Notes: generated by a model not told the origin, from the letters alone. A stretch of 64,000 nucleotides of DNA from Lineus longissimus (GCF_910592395.1 NC_088313.1:12976437-13040436), one strand, 5' to 3'. Positions 10,622-22,003 are shown, counted from the stretch's first letter. A program made the numbers and translations.

Positions 10622-11992
10622 TATGGCAAGCCGTTTGCTTCAAAAAGTCGAGATGATTTTTTTCAAGTCGAGATTTTTTTTTCAAGTCAAGAAAAAATAT
10701 TTCAAGTCAAGAAATTTCTTCAAAAAGTTGAGATTAGTATTTTCAAGTTTACACATTTTTTTTCAATTCTACAAGTTTGTTTTTTTTTAAGTCGACTTTT
10801 TAAATATATATACATATTTTTTTTTTAAGTAAAAAAAGAGTTTTTTTCATTAATTTTTTTATATACAACTTGTCAGTTAATTATTTTTCTAATTCTTTTA
10901 AATTTTTTTTCAAGTCGATAAAAATTTATTGTAAATGACAAATTTCCTATTCAACAAAAAAAAAACACATTCGAGACAGAAAAAATAAGTCGAACATTAT
11001 GACGTCATCACTTTTCGTGTACAGTATGTAGACTCGTCCCCAGCCGTTCTCTTGCTGACTTCGCATTCTAATGCCCACATATATACATAGCAGGGGACCA
11101 GCCTATACAGTATGCAAGATGGCGGGAGGCGATGTTGTTGACACTGCCGAGTGTCTGCGTCAGTGTCCCGCTATGGTCCGGCGATCTGAAAGGGCCAGAC
11201 AATCATTAGATCAAAACAAACTAGAGAACTGTTCCAGGCTACTAGATGACATTCTAGGAATTCTGAGTGCGCTGTTTATACGTGCATGCGATCACTTCGG
11301 TGCCGGTGTAACATCTGTGGTTGTTCCCCATGTGTCAGTGTTTCCAAACAATAGGCAGCTAGAGAGACCACGACTTTTCAATAGGGGGGATACACAGAAA
11401 AACTTGTCAATCTATTTTTGAGCGTTCCCAAACAATGAGGGGAAACACTCAAAAACAGAAACACTCAAAAACATTACACCGGTTCCGTTTTGGCAGAAGA
11501 TTTTGCGGAGGTCTTGGTGCCTATGCACAGCACTAACGATCAGGTATTGCACGCGATAGAGGGTTTGCAGAATAACACGACACACGGGCCTGATCGCGGC
11601 TGGCCAGGTGTTGAATTAGGCGGCGCGCGCAATGTACACAAAAACTGATGACGTCATAATGTTCAACTTTATTTTTGTAGCGCTCGACTGATTATTTTCT
11701 CGAGTATGAAATTTTTACTCGAGTATGAAATTTTTACTTTCGACACTATTTCGGTATTTATTATGTATCATTATTATATTTTACAAACACTATTTTAATT
11801 TTTATAATCATTTTTTTCTCGCAGTGAAATTTTTATTAATTGATTTAACTTCAATAAGTTAAATGAGAAGAAAAATAAATATCTCGACTTGAAAAAAAAT
11901 TTTTATTTCAAATTTTTTTTCTTGACTTGAAAAAAATCATTTCGACTAGAAAAAAAATCATTTCGACTTTTTGAAGCAAACGGCTTGCCATA
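10622..11992. mobile_element. Foldback element FB2 (1,371 bp) with 6-bp target duplication
   Basis: Terminal repeats start tatggcaagccgtttgcttc at both ends (right end inverted). They continue as long AT-rich arms with tcaagtcgag/ctcgacttga sub-repeats and close on a perfect inner pair, tgatgacgtcataatgttc (11,646-11,664) against 10,992-11,010. The flanks are TAAAGG at 10,616-10,621 and 11,993-11,998. The uninterrupted site caccataaaggagcattgg is present in the other units (about 29,862, 39,361 and 54,797). The loop of about 635 bp is non-repetitive. Confidence 0.9.
11119..11421 (+). other. Exon-like open frame in the FB2 loop (possible captured first exon)
   Basis: caagATGGCGGGAGG at 11,119 is an excellent animal start context. 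The frame is open for 100 codons to 11,421 (MAGGDVVDTAECLRQCPAMV..., then SERARQSLDQNKLEN and LLDDILGILSALFIRACDHF). A possible donor, GCCG|GTGTAA, sits after the helical part near 11,303. Upstream lies GC-richer, promoter-like sequence unlike the AT-rich arms. No family is recognised. It may be host sequence transduced by the element or the element's own relic gene. Confidence 0.4.
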
Positions 11993-12539
11993 TAAAGGAG
12001 CATTGGTTAGGCAAGAGTCTTTAAATAAAAAATGTGAAAGACTCTCAGACTGGTTGAAAGACTCTGGTCAGGCAAATCCCAAGGATACTAAGTAATCTTG
12101 TTCTGAGCAACACCACTATCTTTTAATATATGTGATGTGGTCACATTCCTTAGTTCAACTAAGTCCCCTCGGCCAGACGAGATGAAAAACGCTATGAGCA
12201 AGTCGAGGACAGACTCTTATTTGAACGACGATCGCCGTATTTGAGAGATCATCTTTCAAATGAGAGTCTGGAAAGAGTCAGTTCGACCACTAAACTGTTA
12301 TTGCAATACAACGCAATAGTTGGAAATTGAAAGTGAAAGAAAGCGTTATTCGGAGGTTTCAGCTTGCATCTTCTTTTATTGACGGCCATGGCCTCTATGC
12401 ACCATATAATACAATCCATCAGAATACAAAATGGACGGAGACTTTTTCCAGGGGGACGTTTTCCACTTCTGCACTGTACTGGATTGTGTGACCCAGTTCA
12501 ATTTTGTGATTGAACAATTGAGTTCACCATTATCTTCAT

Positions 12540-12720
12540 TGAATCGGAGTTTACGTCCTCGTTTCGAAGATGTCTGTTCGCCGTCGTCACCGAGTTGGAG
12601 TTCATCCTCACGTTACTGTTTCAAAGATCGCTGGTCGAGTGTAGTCACCGAGTCGGAGCTTCTGACCACGTTTCAACGATCTCAGGTTGATTATTGTCAC
12701 CGAGTCGGAGTTCATGCAAA
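12540..12720. repeat. 52-bp minisatellite, unit 1
   Basis: Three to four diverged copies of a period of about 52 bp beginning caccgagtcggag and containing cgtttcaacgatc. The same minisatellite follows each exon B (30,370-30,600; 41,325-41,515; 55,355-55,555), so it was part of the ancestral unit. Confidence 0.75.
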
Positions 12721-12984
12721 TCTTTTGATCGTTGTGTTTGTATTTTTTATGTCTATTTTAGACTACTTCTCAATGTTGGCTAGATGCACGATTTGCTTTA
12801 ATGTTATCATTAATCCTGTGGTTCTGGTTATCATTCAATTGCGAAGCTTTTAAGCCTCCTGGGATCACTTGATGAGCATGGTTAATTGTGAGATAGAAGA
12901 CACTTGCCAGTAAGTTGAAGTGTGATTTAGATTCGATCGAAACCTTCCAACGTCCGCGTTCATTCATGTATATATATGGTCAGG

Positions 12985-14530
12985 TCCGCAAGCGTCTGCT
13001 ATCTCATGTCATTACTCCATTCCCGATTGAGGGTCCAATGGAATCGCAACGTTTAGCTCAACTCTACTCATTGTACTTTTTTAAATTGTATGGCTTGCGA
13101 TTCTGTCAGGTCCGGCCAATGGAGACCAGTTTGCCACTGGCAAGTCTGTAGACCAGTGCAACCTGCGCAGGGTCGGACGATCGGCGACTAAACCGGTATC
13201 CCAACCAGAGTCTTTGACTTTGGTGTGGAGGGTGGCCAGACATCCAGATGTAACTAAAACCAATATCCATCTGAAGAGCTGATGAGCTCATTGTTGAGTC
13301 ATTGGCCATCTATCAACTCCTGAAGAGGAGATGGGCTCCACAAGGAGTTACCCTGTCCGTGAATCAACATGGCGAGGAAAACAACGAAATCCATACCGGA
13401 TCGGACGCGTCCCGGGTTATGAACGTCCGTGCCTCCCACAAACTCGGGTGGAGTTGATAGATGTGCTACTGGCAGCCAGACACCCATAATCTGTCTACGG
13501 CGATAGAACATCGTTATCGGAAAATGGCATGTGCGAACCCTGAATGCTGCGGACAAGGTCGAACAGCTCGAGTATGAACTTAGGCGATACGGGTGGAACA
13601 TTATTGGTCGCGCTGAGGCAAGGCTCACTGGTACAGGTGAGATGACAACAGGCGATGGACACAGACTCTGAGTGGTCAACATTCCTAGCGTAGACATGGA
13701 ACAGCAGGTTCGGTTCATAAGGACACGGCTCCAGCAGTTCTAAAGCAACTAATTGGTAGCTCCTATTGCACCAACTGTGAAATTACTAAAAACTAACCAA
13801 TAATTAGTTGTTCTAACTAAAAAGGGTATAGTAAAACTACCATTAAAATGGTTAAGAATTACCATAGTTAAAACAACTAATTTCACAGTCAGTGTAATAG
13901 CAGCTACATGTACCAGAGTAGTAAAACATAACTATAATTAGTAACTTTTACTATTTAATTTTAAATAGAGTACTGACCAGTCTCCAACCGTATGATGACT
14001 GTGAGGATCAACGCAAAACCATTCAACCTGTCAGTTGTCCAGATCTACGCTCCAACAAGCTATGGATCCGAGGACAGGATGAATGGCTTTTACGACGATT
14101 TCATGGCTACTATGCAGTCTCTCTCAAAGCAGGACATTATTCTGGTAGTCGGGGGCTGTAACGGAAAATCGGCACTGACGCCTCAGACTAATTGAAAGGC
14201 AACGTCGGGAGATTTTGCTCAGGAGTAACAAACAAGAGGGGCCGCCGGCTAACTGAATTTGCTAGATTCCACGAACTCGCCAACAGCTTCCAGCCTCAAA
14301 AATCCAGTCGAAAGACAACCTGACATTCTCCTAATGGTAACACACACAACATGATCGACTACATTATGGTTACGAAAAGGTTCATGAGCAGCATCAACAT
14401 GGCTAAGACCAGGACCTATCCAGGAGCAGATGTTGGATTTGACCATGAGCCTGTCCTCAACCCATGGCACTTTTACTATCCTCGTGGCAAGCTACAATCC
14501 ACGCCCGAGTTGTCCCTTTGAGACACTGCA
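12985..14530 (+). pseudogene. RTE-like LINE remnant (5' region and endonuclease), copy in unit 2
   Basis: The 5' part contains gaggaaaacaacgaaatcc and similar leader sequence. From about 13,510 an AP-like endonuclease can be followed with frameshifts: VEQLEYELRRYGWNIIGRAEARL, then, after a MITE, MMTVRINAKPFNLSVVQIYAPTS (13,992 on), DIILVVGGCN and NTHNMIDYIMV. These are the LINE endonuclease motifs (VVQIYAP, GGCN for GDxN). The reverse transcriptase is absent. Paralogous remnants lie at the same place in units 3 and 4, so one ancestral insertion was duplicated with the array. Confidence 0.75.
13750..13975. mobile_element. MITE of about 225 bp inside the RTE remnant (unit 2)
   Basis: Sub-terminal inverted repeats (ggtagctcctattgcacc near 13,755 against gtaatagcagctacatgtacc near 13,895-13,914, and aactgtgaaatta against taatttcacagt) enclose AT-rich sequence. 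It splits the endonuclease reading between LKAT and PVSNR. Identical placement in unit 3 (about 31,635-31,862) and unit 4 (about 42,110-42,330) shows that it was present before the units duplicated. Confidence 0.7.
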
Positions 14531-16502
14531 TTATGCTAAATGACCTTGAATGACGTGTGACAGTGAGAGACTGATATTTCTGCTCCTATGGCGGAATTTC
14601 AAATGTTAATTGCTTAAAGGAATTGGCGGCTTTTTATTGCAGTATGTTTGTTCTTCCTCTGTCTCATTATGAATAAACTATTTTTCTGAACGAGTTTGAT
14701 GCTTTTCCAATTTTTATTTCAGCTCTTAGATTGTAGAAAAACACGTTATTCATTATTTCTAGTACGCACACGTCTTGGCGCGAAAGACCTTTCCCGCCAC
14801 GTGAGTGCACGCTGATATTCGAGTTCACATATAAACCCCGCTATCAAGACGCAACGTCATTTCCATTTATCTTCGCATTTGCGGGGTAACCAAGCGCCAT
14901 CAGCGTCACGACGGAAAATTCGAGATCAGCACCAAGAGGTCACAGGGTAGATCCATGGCTCCAGGGAACGCTTTACTAGTGCATCGATCCACGTGATAAT
15001 GGTCGACGCATGTAGAGCTAACTCGGGTCAAATCGGGGTCAACATCGAAAAAGGGTGATAATTCAGTCAGATTTGGATTTTTTCCTCTTTTTGTGCAATT
15101 TGTTGATGGAAACTACTCAATATATAGATTAAGAGGTGACTGGGCAGCCGACAGCTGAATAATATTGCCCTTAATAATGCCAATGGTCTTTTAATGCCAA
15201 CCCGCTTTAAAGTCTTAATTGGGCATCTCATAAAACATAACCCATGCTTGAATACAAACAGGATTTTAAAAGTAGGAAGCAGATGTTTAGACGTTTATGC
15301 TATACCCGATTAAACGACTGATAAAACGATAGAGATAATATATACTTGTTCACAAAACTGAATAAGATCTTAACGATCTCATACATAACTTATCTCGATT
15401 TTGGCTCGTGAGATCCTCTATAATTGATTCATGTCGCATGCAGTTACCTGCGATGACCACCGTAAACATGGTAAATGAGTGAGTTTTGTCACATGCAATC
15501 ATTATCACCGGTCGTTGTGACAAAAAGCACTAGTCTGCTTTAGGTTCAATGATCTGGATCACAAATAGATACGTAACTACTTTTTGTATATATCAACATG
15601 CGCATGGGGTCTGATTCTAATCTGCGATATCGATTTTCAAAGCACTCGACGTCAAAATATAAAGGCTTTCTTTGATGATTCAATAATCAAATGCAATTAT
15701 TGACGCTGGTTGTGTTGTTATGCATTAAACGTTGTCTTGTTAAAGCTACATTTATCGTGTTATCAGGATCTATTGCATCGATTGCGTCTGTTGCAGCAGA
15801 ACTAGTAGGTGACTAAGCATGCTATTTTCGGCCTTTTTCCTGATCAGTGTTGTAGCGGAGCCAGTCTGATGTTGTGGGGAAAAATATTTGTTTCCGTCAT
15901 CATGTCGACTGTTTTCCCCGACAACAGAGCCACAACAGCAGCTCCGGCTCTATAGAGGCGCTGATCAGGAATAAAAGAGGCTAATTGTGCTTCGGAATTG
16001 GATCCGAGGCTAAGGGTCTATACTGAGATACCAATACCCTTTACCTTGTTGCTAAAATTTCGTCGAAACCGGCGCCGGTTTTTAAATCTAAAATACCTTT
16101 TTTTCAGTATTCATAATTTGTGAGATCAAGATATTTTGGAATTGATTTACTTTTGGCAAGCTATTGACCAAACAAAACCGGATATGCCAAATTATTCTTT
16201 TCGCATGGTAAATGTGAGCTTTTACCTTTGATATATGTTGTTATGAATCAGGTGTACGCTCTACAGGCTGGCCCTGAATTATTTTCCTTTGGACAATAGA
16301 ATTCTATTGTGTATCCATTGTGTGAAGGTAAATATTTTTCGGCCACCCTGTATAAAACGTCCTTGGTTTCAGCAGATGTGCCTGGCATTTTTCCGACGAA
16401 TGTTTGGGGTCACCGCTGACTGCAGTCTTAGCGTATTTAATTTGTGCACAAATGCATTCGAGATATTCATGTACGCACGTGCCATGCAAAATGCTGCATT
16501 TT
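14531..16502. other. Shared non-coding block of the array unit
   Basis: Blocks conserved with units 1, 3, 4 and 5, for example gatatttctgctcct (14,573), catgcagttacctgcgatga (15,437) and ttttggcaagctattgacc (16,150). Small open frames occur, but their reading frames are not maintained between copies (indels that are not multiples of three), so I do not call genes here. Confidence 0.6.
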
Positions 16503-17240
16503 TATTTATTTGTTTATTTATTTATTTCGTAAGAAGTACAATAAACAATGAGTTAACAGCGTGTATGGACATGTGCATGTGTGAAGTCAGAGGCTTTATA
16601 ACAAGAACATGATTATTGTATAGTTACAGTTAAAAACGAGTCACTCTGTGCATAATACATTTATCAACTGTTCTACCTCTACTCTTTGTAGAATAGCAAA
16701 ATCCCTCAGTCGCGCATTCTCAATTAGTCCCTGATTACTGGTCCGTTAGGCTCCCTTTCCTCGAATGTCACTTTCTTTACAGGTAAATTATCAATAGTAC
16801 ACCCGAAAAAGTCACTTACTTTCGTCAGATTTCGTGACGCACTCGTTCCTCCCAGAAGAGTCAGTTTAACACTTATTTATATTCTCTTGCTTTCACTGTC
16901 CATACAGCTTTTAAAAAATCTCAAAAATCTCTTAAAAACCTGGACATCGGACTGTTCGTCTCTACAAATAGACGGCAGCAATATACGATGGGTTCTGAAG
17001 GGTAACCTGAATAACTTTCGAATGCAATTTCTCCAAGCGGTGTTGAATCTGATAAAAGATCGGTGAGAAAAGTCCCACAGTGCGCTACCGTACAATGACA
17101 TAACATAAGATTTAAACAGCCTGTACTTTACTTCGAAATCACAGAAACCGAATAATGATATCATACAGTTTGTTCGCTTGTACATTTCCGCGATGACGTC
17201 GTTAATGACGTTATCCTTAACGTCAACGTTATCCTTCACG
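16503..17240 (-). mobile_element. 5'-truncated LINE fragment (post-RT region and 3' tail), unit 2
   Basis: On the minus strand 17,239-16,877 reads MYKRTNCMISLFGFCDFEV, then SLYGSALWDFSHRSF, TAWRNCIRKLFRLPFRTH and LPSICRDEQSDVQVFKRF. This is the conserved segment after the RT core in CR1/L2/Jockey-type LINEs. A 3' UTR follows and ends in an (AAAT)n-like tail at 16,500-16,527. Units 1, 4 and 5 have the empty site (ctgcattttaacataaccc at about 9,368, 46,941 and 62,664). The RT core and endonuclease are missing. Confidence 0.8.
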
Positions 17241-17665
17241 TTAACATAACCAGGAGGCTCTTGTTTGTGTTTAAAAAAACTCTCAGTTCCGCAAAGAGAA
17301 AGAGGCCAAATATGATTTGTGACACTAATATATTTTTGAATGCCACTTCGACAATCAAATCGTCATTGATCCATTCCCGAAATATGCTTCTTTTAACAGA
17401 AAATTTCGCGTTCAGGAAGTTTACACAAATTTCGCGAGTAGGTCATGATCGCGAAAACATTCAGCCGCAAAAATCCTTTCCTTTTCTGCAAGAATTCCAT
17501 GTCATTGTTGCCATAATGGCATTGCATCCAGCTACAGGCCCTATTTCGATCGTGGTGATTAAAGAGACTGCGTATACTGTGTACTCTTCGCAATTAGCAC
17601 GTATCGTAATGACTCCTAAAAACCACAAATTCCACATGTCTTGAATAGTGCCCAACAATCGTTGA

Positions 17666-17693
17666 TCCTGGGTGCACCTTAGTGCACCCAGGA
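17666..17693. repeat. Perfect 12-bp-arm hairpin
   Basis: tcctgggtgcac and gtgcacccagga face each other across a 4-bp loop. Related forms occur in unit 3 (35,539) and unit 4 (47,329). The longer 45-bp stretch 17,670-17,714 is repeated in inverse at 18,649-18,694, so the 1 kb between them is bounded by an inverted repeat. Confidence 0.8.
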
Positions 17694-18016
17694 CCAATCT
17701 TGGTGTACCTTAACTTCACTTAAATATCCGTATGTGCACCGAGTGTGAAATTCGCGCCGATTAAAAACCTGTGTCCAAGGTTGAAAATAGTGTGTTTGTC
17801 TTGTAGCAAATCACAAAATCTCGTGTCGAGCATTTGCTTTTTCGCTTAAAAAGTGTATAAATATACATATATGACAGATGGTGGTAAGAAATAAAGAAAA
17901 GGTATTTTTAAAAACATAATACTATTTACTATGTAATCAAGTATGCTGTATGAGGTGATTCCCCATCCATACAGACATCCGTTCATAGCACACGTGTGCG
18001 CAATGACCCCTAGATG

Positions 18017-18459
18017 AGGCAAGACCACAATTGATTTTTTAAGCCTTTTAGCAGTTAAATTGTCAATGTTTGACCGCGACGCATCAAATAATGCGTGCGG
18101 TTGTGAATCTGAAATTTAGATTATGTTATTCCGGACAGTCGGGCAAGTAAATGGTGAAAAATAAACTGGTGATTGACCACGGAAATTTTTTGATAATCGA
18201 CAAATTAGACAGACTTTGATATTTCCACTCTTTTCAGCCAACTGGCAGAAAACAATCAAAACACGCCCCCTATTACCAAATTAGCAAAATTCGAAATTAA
18301 TTTTTTCATCAAATAATTTCTTTATATCTGTAGACTTGCCACAGCAAATATTTTTTCAATACCTCTCCAAATATGTACTTGAGAGTTAAAAACATGCACT
18401 CGTCTAATTGATAGGCCTCGACCCTCTAACCTATGGATATTCATTAGTGGTCTTGTCTC
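18017..18459 (+). mobile_element. 443-bp MITE with AGRCAAGACCAC termini and 5-bp duplication
   Basis: Terminal inverted repeats are aggcaagaccac and gtggtcttgtct. Unit 4 preserves the empty site (cccctagatcctgcc, about 48,885). Compared with it, the flanks AGATG and AGAAC are each one change from AGATC. A second copy in opposite orientation lies at 51,529-51,977 inside a foldback element. It has no coding capacity. Confidence 0.85.
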
Positions 18460-19009
18460 AGAACCTGCCACTGATGCCGAACTGACATTTTGACACCTCG
18501 TTTACAGTTTGTGTTCAACTGAATCACGGAGCAAAAGCACGCGTACCCCACATCGGACACAGGTTTTTAGTCGGCGCGTATTTCAATCTGGTTGCACATA
18601 AAGACGATCATTTTAAGCAGCACCCAGGAGCATCCTGGGTGCGGTGCTGTTAAGGTACGCTCAGGTTGGTCCTTGGTACACCTAAGTTGCACCCATGACG
18701 GCATTTGCCCTTTCAACGACACTGACTGTATTACATGTATTAGCTCGACTGAAATATTGTGAAGGATAGACAACTACATGTAGATGTAGGTGACACTAGT
18801 TAATTTGTTTTAGCTATATCGTGTATTCGAAAATGCTGAGAAACAATCACATGGAAATATTTTTCTGAAGAAAATCTGTTGAGAAACCTATTACCTTTAC
18901 ATTATTCTAAACGGATTTTAATAGGTGCTATATAGATTTTTCATGTATGATTTAAAAAGTTATTTTAGTTATATAGAGTTTCTATGTTTATATAATACAT
19001 AGACTGTAA

Positions 19010-19342
19010 ATGCAATTCATGACTATATGGGAGTTATTGCTGGTCCTGACCAACATGGACAGAGCTTCAGCAAGTTTAGTCTTTTCCTCATTTCAATTCA
19101 TGACAATGGACATTAACGGAACTGATAGCAATTTAACTTTCGCAATCTTACGAGTTCAGTCAATTCTTCGATGTGGTATGGCATGCTCGAATATTCAGAT
19201 GTGCGTTGCCTTTTTCACGACCCACCAGCACGGCCATGACGGCTATGATGTTACGGAAACCTGTCATCTTCACAAGGATGCTGCTACCAAGGACTGGACT
19301 TGCAGAGACGGGAAAACAGGACATCGGCTTTGGAAAAAGCAG
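19010..19342 (+). CDS. Array gene copy 2, exon A: PAN/apple-like cysteine module
   Basis: The frame opens at an ATG directly after an in-frame TAA and runs 111 codons to AAGCAG|GTAGCC, a good splice donor in phase 0. The first 18 or so residues (MTIWELLLVLTNMDRASA) are moderately hydrophobic and could be a weak signal peptide. An acceptor just downstream (ggacag|AGCTTCAG) is an alternative start of the exon. The core has ILRCGMACSNIQMCVAFF and later TCHLHKD, the C-x3-C-x5-C...F...C-x-L pattern of PAN/apple-like domains, which bind proteins or sugars in secreted proteins. NGT and NLT are possible glycosylation sites. Related exons lie at 36,057 and 50,023. The assignment to PAN rests on cysteine spacing only. 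Confidence 0.6.
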
Positions 19343-20628
19343 GTAGCCAATATTTCGGTTTTCATATTCGCAACCTATTTTGCAATAAAGACATAATTTG
19401 CTGTTGTTGCGTGCGCAACCGGTTAGACACTAGGACGGCGTTGCTTGCCTACTGGCAAGCTCGCACTGGACTGCTTGATATCGGAATTTCGTTAGTCCTA
19501 GACTGGTTGCCTACCAGGGCTAAACCATATTTAGTATATTTAGTGTGTTGGGTTTATTTACAGCTGGTATGAATGATCTCCATCACCCGCGCATTGCGCC
19601 CATAATTGTTAGAACTCAAATTTTCTTCGGCGACGTTCTCTGATGACCGGATCGGGAGCGCCCGAGACTGGAATATGCAACTTTATGCAGCTGTTGAAAC
19701 AGAAACCTAATTCTCGCGCGAATGCATGGCGTACAGTCAACTGGTGTACACCTACACTTCAACTATGAGGGTAAATTATCGACGTCTGATGATAACTTCG
19801 ATTCAGCTGAACTGGTAAACATGATAAATTACGTGAAACTGCACAATATACTACTTTGAAGTCCAGACTACATGTATATAATACAGTCGTATTTCAAGTC
19901 GTGGACTGCAATTTGGATAACCATTTCGTTGTAGCCATCTCATGCACCGATCCAATTTGATGTTAAAAACATTACTGTAAAAATCCAGATGGAATGGCAC
20001 TATGAAAACTGTCGTCAATTAAATGAATATTCGATAACCATACATAATACACCCGGAATCTGCAATAAATATTTGAAATGTTCCATAAGTATCAAATTGT
20101 TCAAACCTCTATTATTTATCGACTTAGGGAAAAAAACCAACGTGCAGGACAAAATGATCTGCATTCTTCTCGGACCAATTCCACATCGACCGTGGTTGGG
20201 AGAAGGGGAAAACGTTAGCAATTTTTACAAATTGTTATTATATACATATTTAATATTGATCTTTTCATGTGCACTGTTTTAGGGTGTTTCCGCCCAGTTT
20301 CCCCAGCTTACGCAATTTTCGTAGATTCCACTTTTTTCCACTGGCCGTCAGGATGAGATATAGAGTGGAGCTCATTGTTGCCAACCTCTATAATATATAC
20401 AGGGTATACCAAAAAGGCGGTATCCGCCTAAACGTTAATAATGGGTTTATTTAATCAAGATGCGTGCATTACTTATGAAGATTGTCTAATCAACAAAGAG
20501 CGACAGCCTTCCATCGCCCACAATGTAATGTATAAAAACCTACTTTGAACATATTCATCCTTTAAAACCCGAACACTTCATTTAAAGATGTCATATCTTA
20601 ACTTTTAGCCTAAACGCCGAACTAGCAG
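19343..20628 (+). other. Intron between exon A and exon B (copy 2)
   Basis: It is bounded by CAG|GTAGCC and aactagCAG|AGG, both in phase 0, in all three copies that have exon A. No insertion relative to unit 4 other than the foldback element there. No open frame is conserved in it. Confidence 0.6.
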
Positions 20629-21735
20629 AGGGGCACCTATCGGTCGTACCGTGATGTAAGGATCTATGGCCAGTTCCCACTGTGGGCGGCATCTGTATTT
20701 TACCACACAGGGCTAAGTGTCATAGTCACAGTGGCTCGTTTTCATTACTCCTTGAGTCCTTATCGTAACGTCTACGTCTACAGCCAAGATGATATAAGCG
20801 GAGATTTTAAACTGATATATCGCTTTCACTTTAACGAGCTCGCATTCATTGCTGGCGAATATGGCAATGATGTCATAGGTGTAAGCACTCATCATGGACG
20901 CAAATATCCCTATGAAAAGTTCCGAGCATATCAAGTCAATTTGAAGGGAAATGGCAATTCCCGAGAGTTGATTCTACCGTATGGTGAACTTAAGAAACGC
21001 CTAGGTCCAAGAAATTCGAGGTTCAAATATTTCAAAATGGTTTCATGCGGTGAGAATGTTTTCTTAGAGTTGACATTTCGATGCAAATTTCAGAAGCACA
21101 AGAACAGGGGAAAAGCCCTGTCCGTGTCTTGGTTAAATTGGTATAAAATAGTAAACGTAGGGTTCATTCTTAAACTTCGGTATGTTGAAAGCCTAAAAGA
21201 GATGCGCTATGATCTTATGCCTGAAGTCGAAAGTGTTTTATCATTTGATATGAAGAACATTATGTTAGAGGATATCCGATGTGATTTAAATGGTTATCTC
21301 TATAAATCATCAGCCAGAACACACTCCATCACCATCTTAGAAAAACCGTACGAGTATAATAAATCCACGTCGATCATATTTTGTGATGATTTGTTCAGAA
21401 AATTGGGAGACTCTGCAGTTGTGTCTTTGCTCGGATCATATAATGTCGTCGTTGAGGTTCATCGGTTGAATTTAGTTACCAGCGTGAATTTAATACATGC
21501 TCCTAAGGAGAACTTCAGGCTGAATCCTAAGAATCACGCTCTATATCTGTTTAGGTTGCAATTGGGGCCATGCCTGGATGAATCCGAGGTGGAAGCTAAG
21601 AATACGTTATTGATGACCTTCCGTGACCCATTTGTCTCAAATCATTGGTTAATTGTTGATGCTAATGAAAGATTATTTGCCTGGCCCAAATTCGGTACTG
21701 GTAAGCAAATGACCGCAAAGGTATTTACTCTGTAA
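20629..21735 (+). CDS. Array gene copy 2, exon B: intact terminal exon, 368 aa, family unknown
   Basis: After the acceptor at 20,628 the frame has 368 codons and ends in TAA. It starts RGTYRSYRDVRIYGQFP, with VFYHTGLSVIVTV, NVYVYSQDDISGDF and GEYGNDVIGVST near the N-terminus. The middle has FKMVSCGENVFLELTFRCKF and SWLNWYKIVNVGF. The C-terminal half has DIRCDLNGYLYKSSARTH, PYEYNKSTSIIF, ALYLFRLQLGPCLDESEVEA and WPKFGTGKQMTAKVFTL. Alternating hydrophobic patterns suggest a beta-rich globular domain. It has no transmembrane segment, few cysteines and no motif I recognise. An upstream frame without ATG and the conserved acceptor show it is a downstream exon. Joining exon A in phase 0 gives a probable secreted protein of about 480 aa, but that junction is inferred. 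Confidence 0.7.
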   Translation, partial: RGTYRSYRDVRIYGQFPLWAASVFYHTGLSVIVTVARFHYSLSPYRNVYVYSQDDISGDFKLIYRFHFNELAFIAGEYGNDVIGVSTHHGRKYPYEKFRAYQVNLKGNGNSRELILPYGELKKRLGPRNSRFKYFKMVSCGENVFLELTFRCKFQKHKNRGKALSVSWLNWYKIVNVGFILKLRYVESLKEMRYDLMPEVESVLSFDMKNIMLEDIRCDLNGYLYKSSARTHSITILEKPYEYNKSTSIIFCDDLFRKLGDSAVVSLLGSYNVVVEVHRLNLVTSVNLIHAPKENFRLNPKNHALYLFRLQLGPCLDESEVEAKNTLLMTFRDPFVSNHWLIVDANERLFAWPKFGTGKQMTAKVFTL

Positions 21736-21997
21736 CAAAGTACTCGGGTGGACCTATATTGTTTATAAAGCTGAACTGCACGAACATGTACAAATCTCAC
21801 AGTGGCTGATTCAGAAATTAAGTAGAGACGGATACGGCACAGCTGTGGATGCAAACTTTCAGACTGCTACTATGTCTAATAATTCATTTTCGGAACTTGT
21901 AAACCAGAATCTTTGTTTAAATCCATATATCTATGCAAGACCGAATCAGATATCGTAGCATTTCACTCTCCACCGTAAGGTATCGCCGTGTCGCATG

Positions 21998-22003
21998 AAT
22001 AAA
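21998..22003 (+). promoter_or_regulatory. Putative poly(A) signal after exon B (copy 2)
   Basis: AATAAA lies 263 bp after the stop codon. It is conserved with the same flanks (aataaattaattgatattccg) downstream of exon B in units 1, 3 and 4 (about 10,390, 39,149 and 54,585), which supports exon B being the last exon. Confidence 0.5.

Larger units (their letters stand above)
5353..12984 (+). repeat. Array unit 1 (paralogous segment, exon A lost)
   Basis: From gatatttctgctcct near 5,365, the sequence parallels units 2-5 (14,573; 32,471; 45,179; 60,902). Non-coding blocks shared with the other units include 5,365-5,921, 7,686-8,542 and 9,079-9,412. It is closest to units 4 and 5 in the left half. 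A deletion joins tccaaggc at 9,412 directly to the middle of exon B, removing exon A and the intron. After the exon B remnant come the shared 3' flank (10,185-10,621 and 11,999-12,430) and the minisatellite. Insertions private to this unit are a BEL/Pao fragment and two foldback elements. Confidence 0.8.
17241..19009. other. Shared non-coding block with hairpins, upstream of exon A (unit 2)
   Basis: Open frames here (for example 17,261-17,644) also appear in unit 3 but are broken in units 4 and 5, so they are not supported as genes. The block contains a perfect hairpin at 17,666-17,693, its inverted partner at 18,649-18,694, and a MITE at 18,017-18,459. Confidence 0.55.

Noticed and set aside
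12600-12720. caccgagtcgg motif resembling the tracrRNA/sgRNA 3' stem
   Set aside because: It is a short coincidence inside a 52-bp minisatellite in a eukaryotic array. There is no repeat-spacer structure and no cas gene.
17261-17644. 127-codon open frame, with a similar one in unit 3 (35,139-35,516)
   Set aside because: The paralogous region in units 4 and 5 has indels and stops that destroy it, so it is not a conserved gene. It is kept open in units 2/3 by their close relationship.
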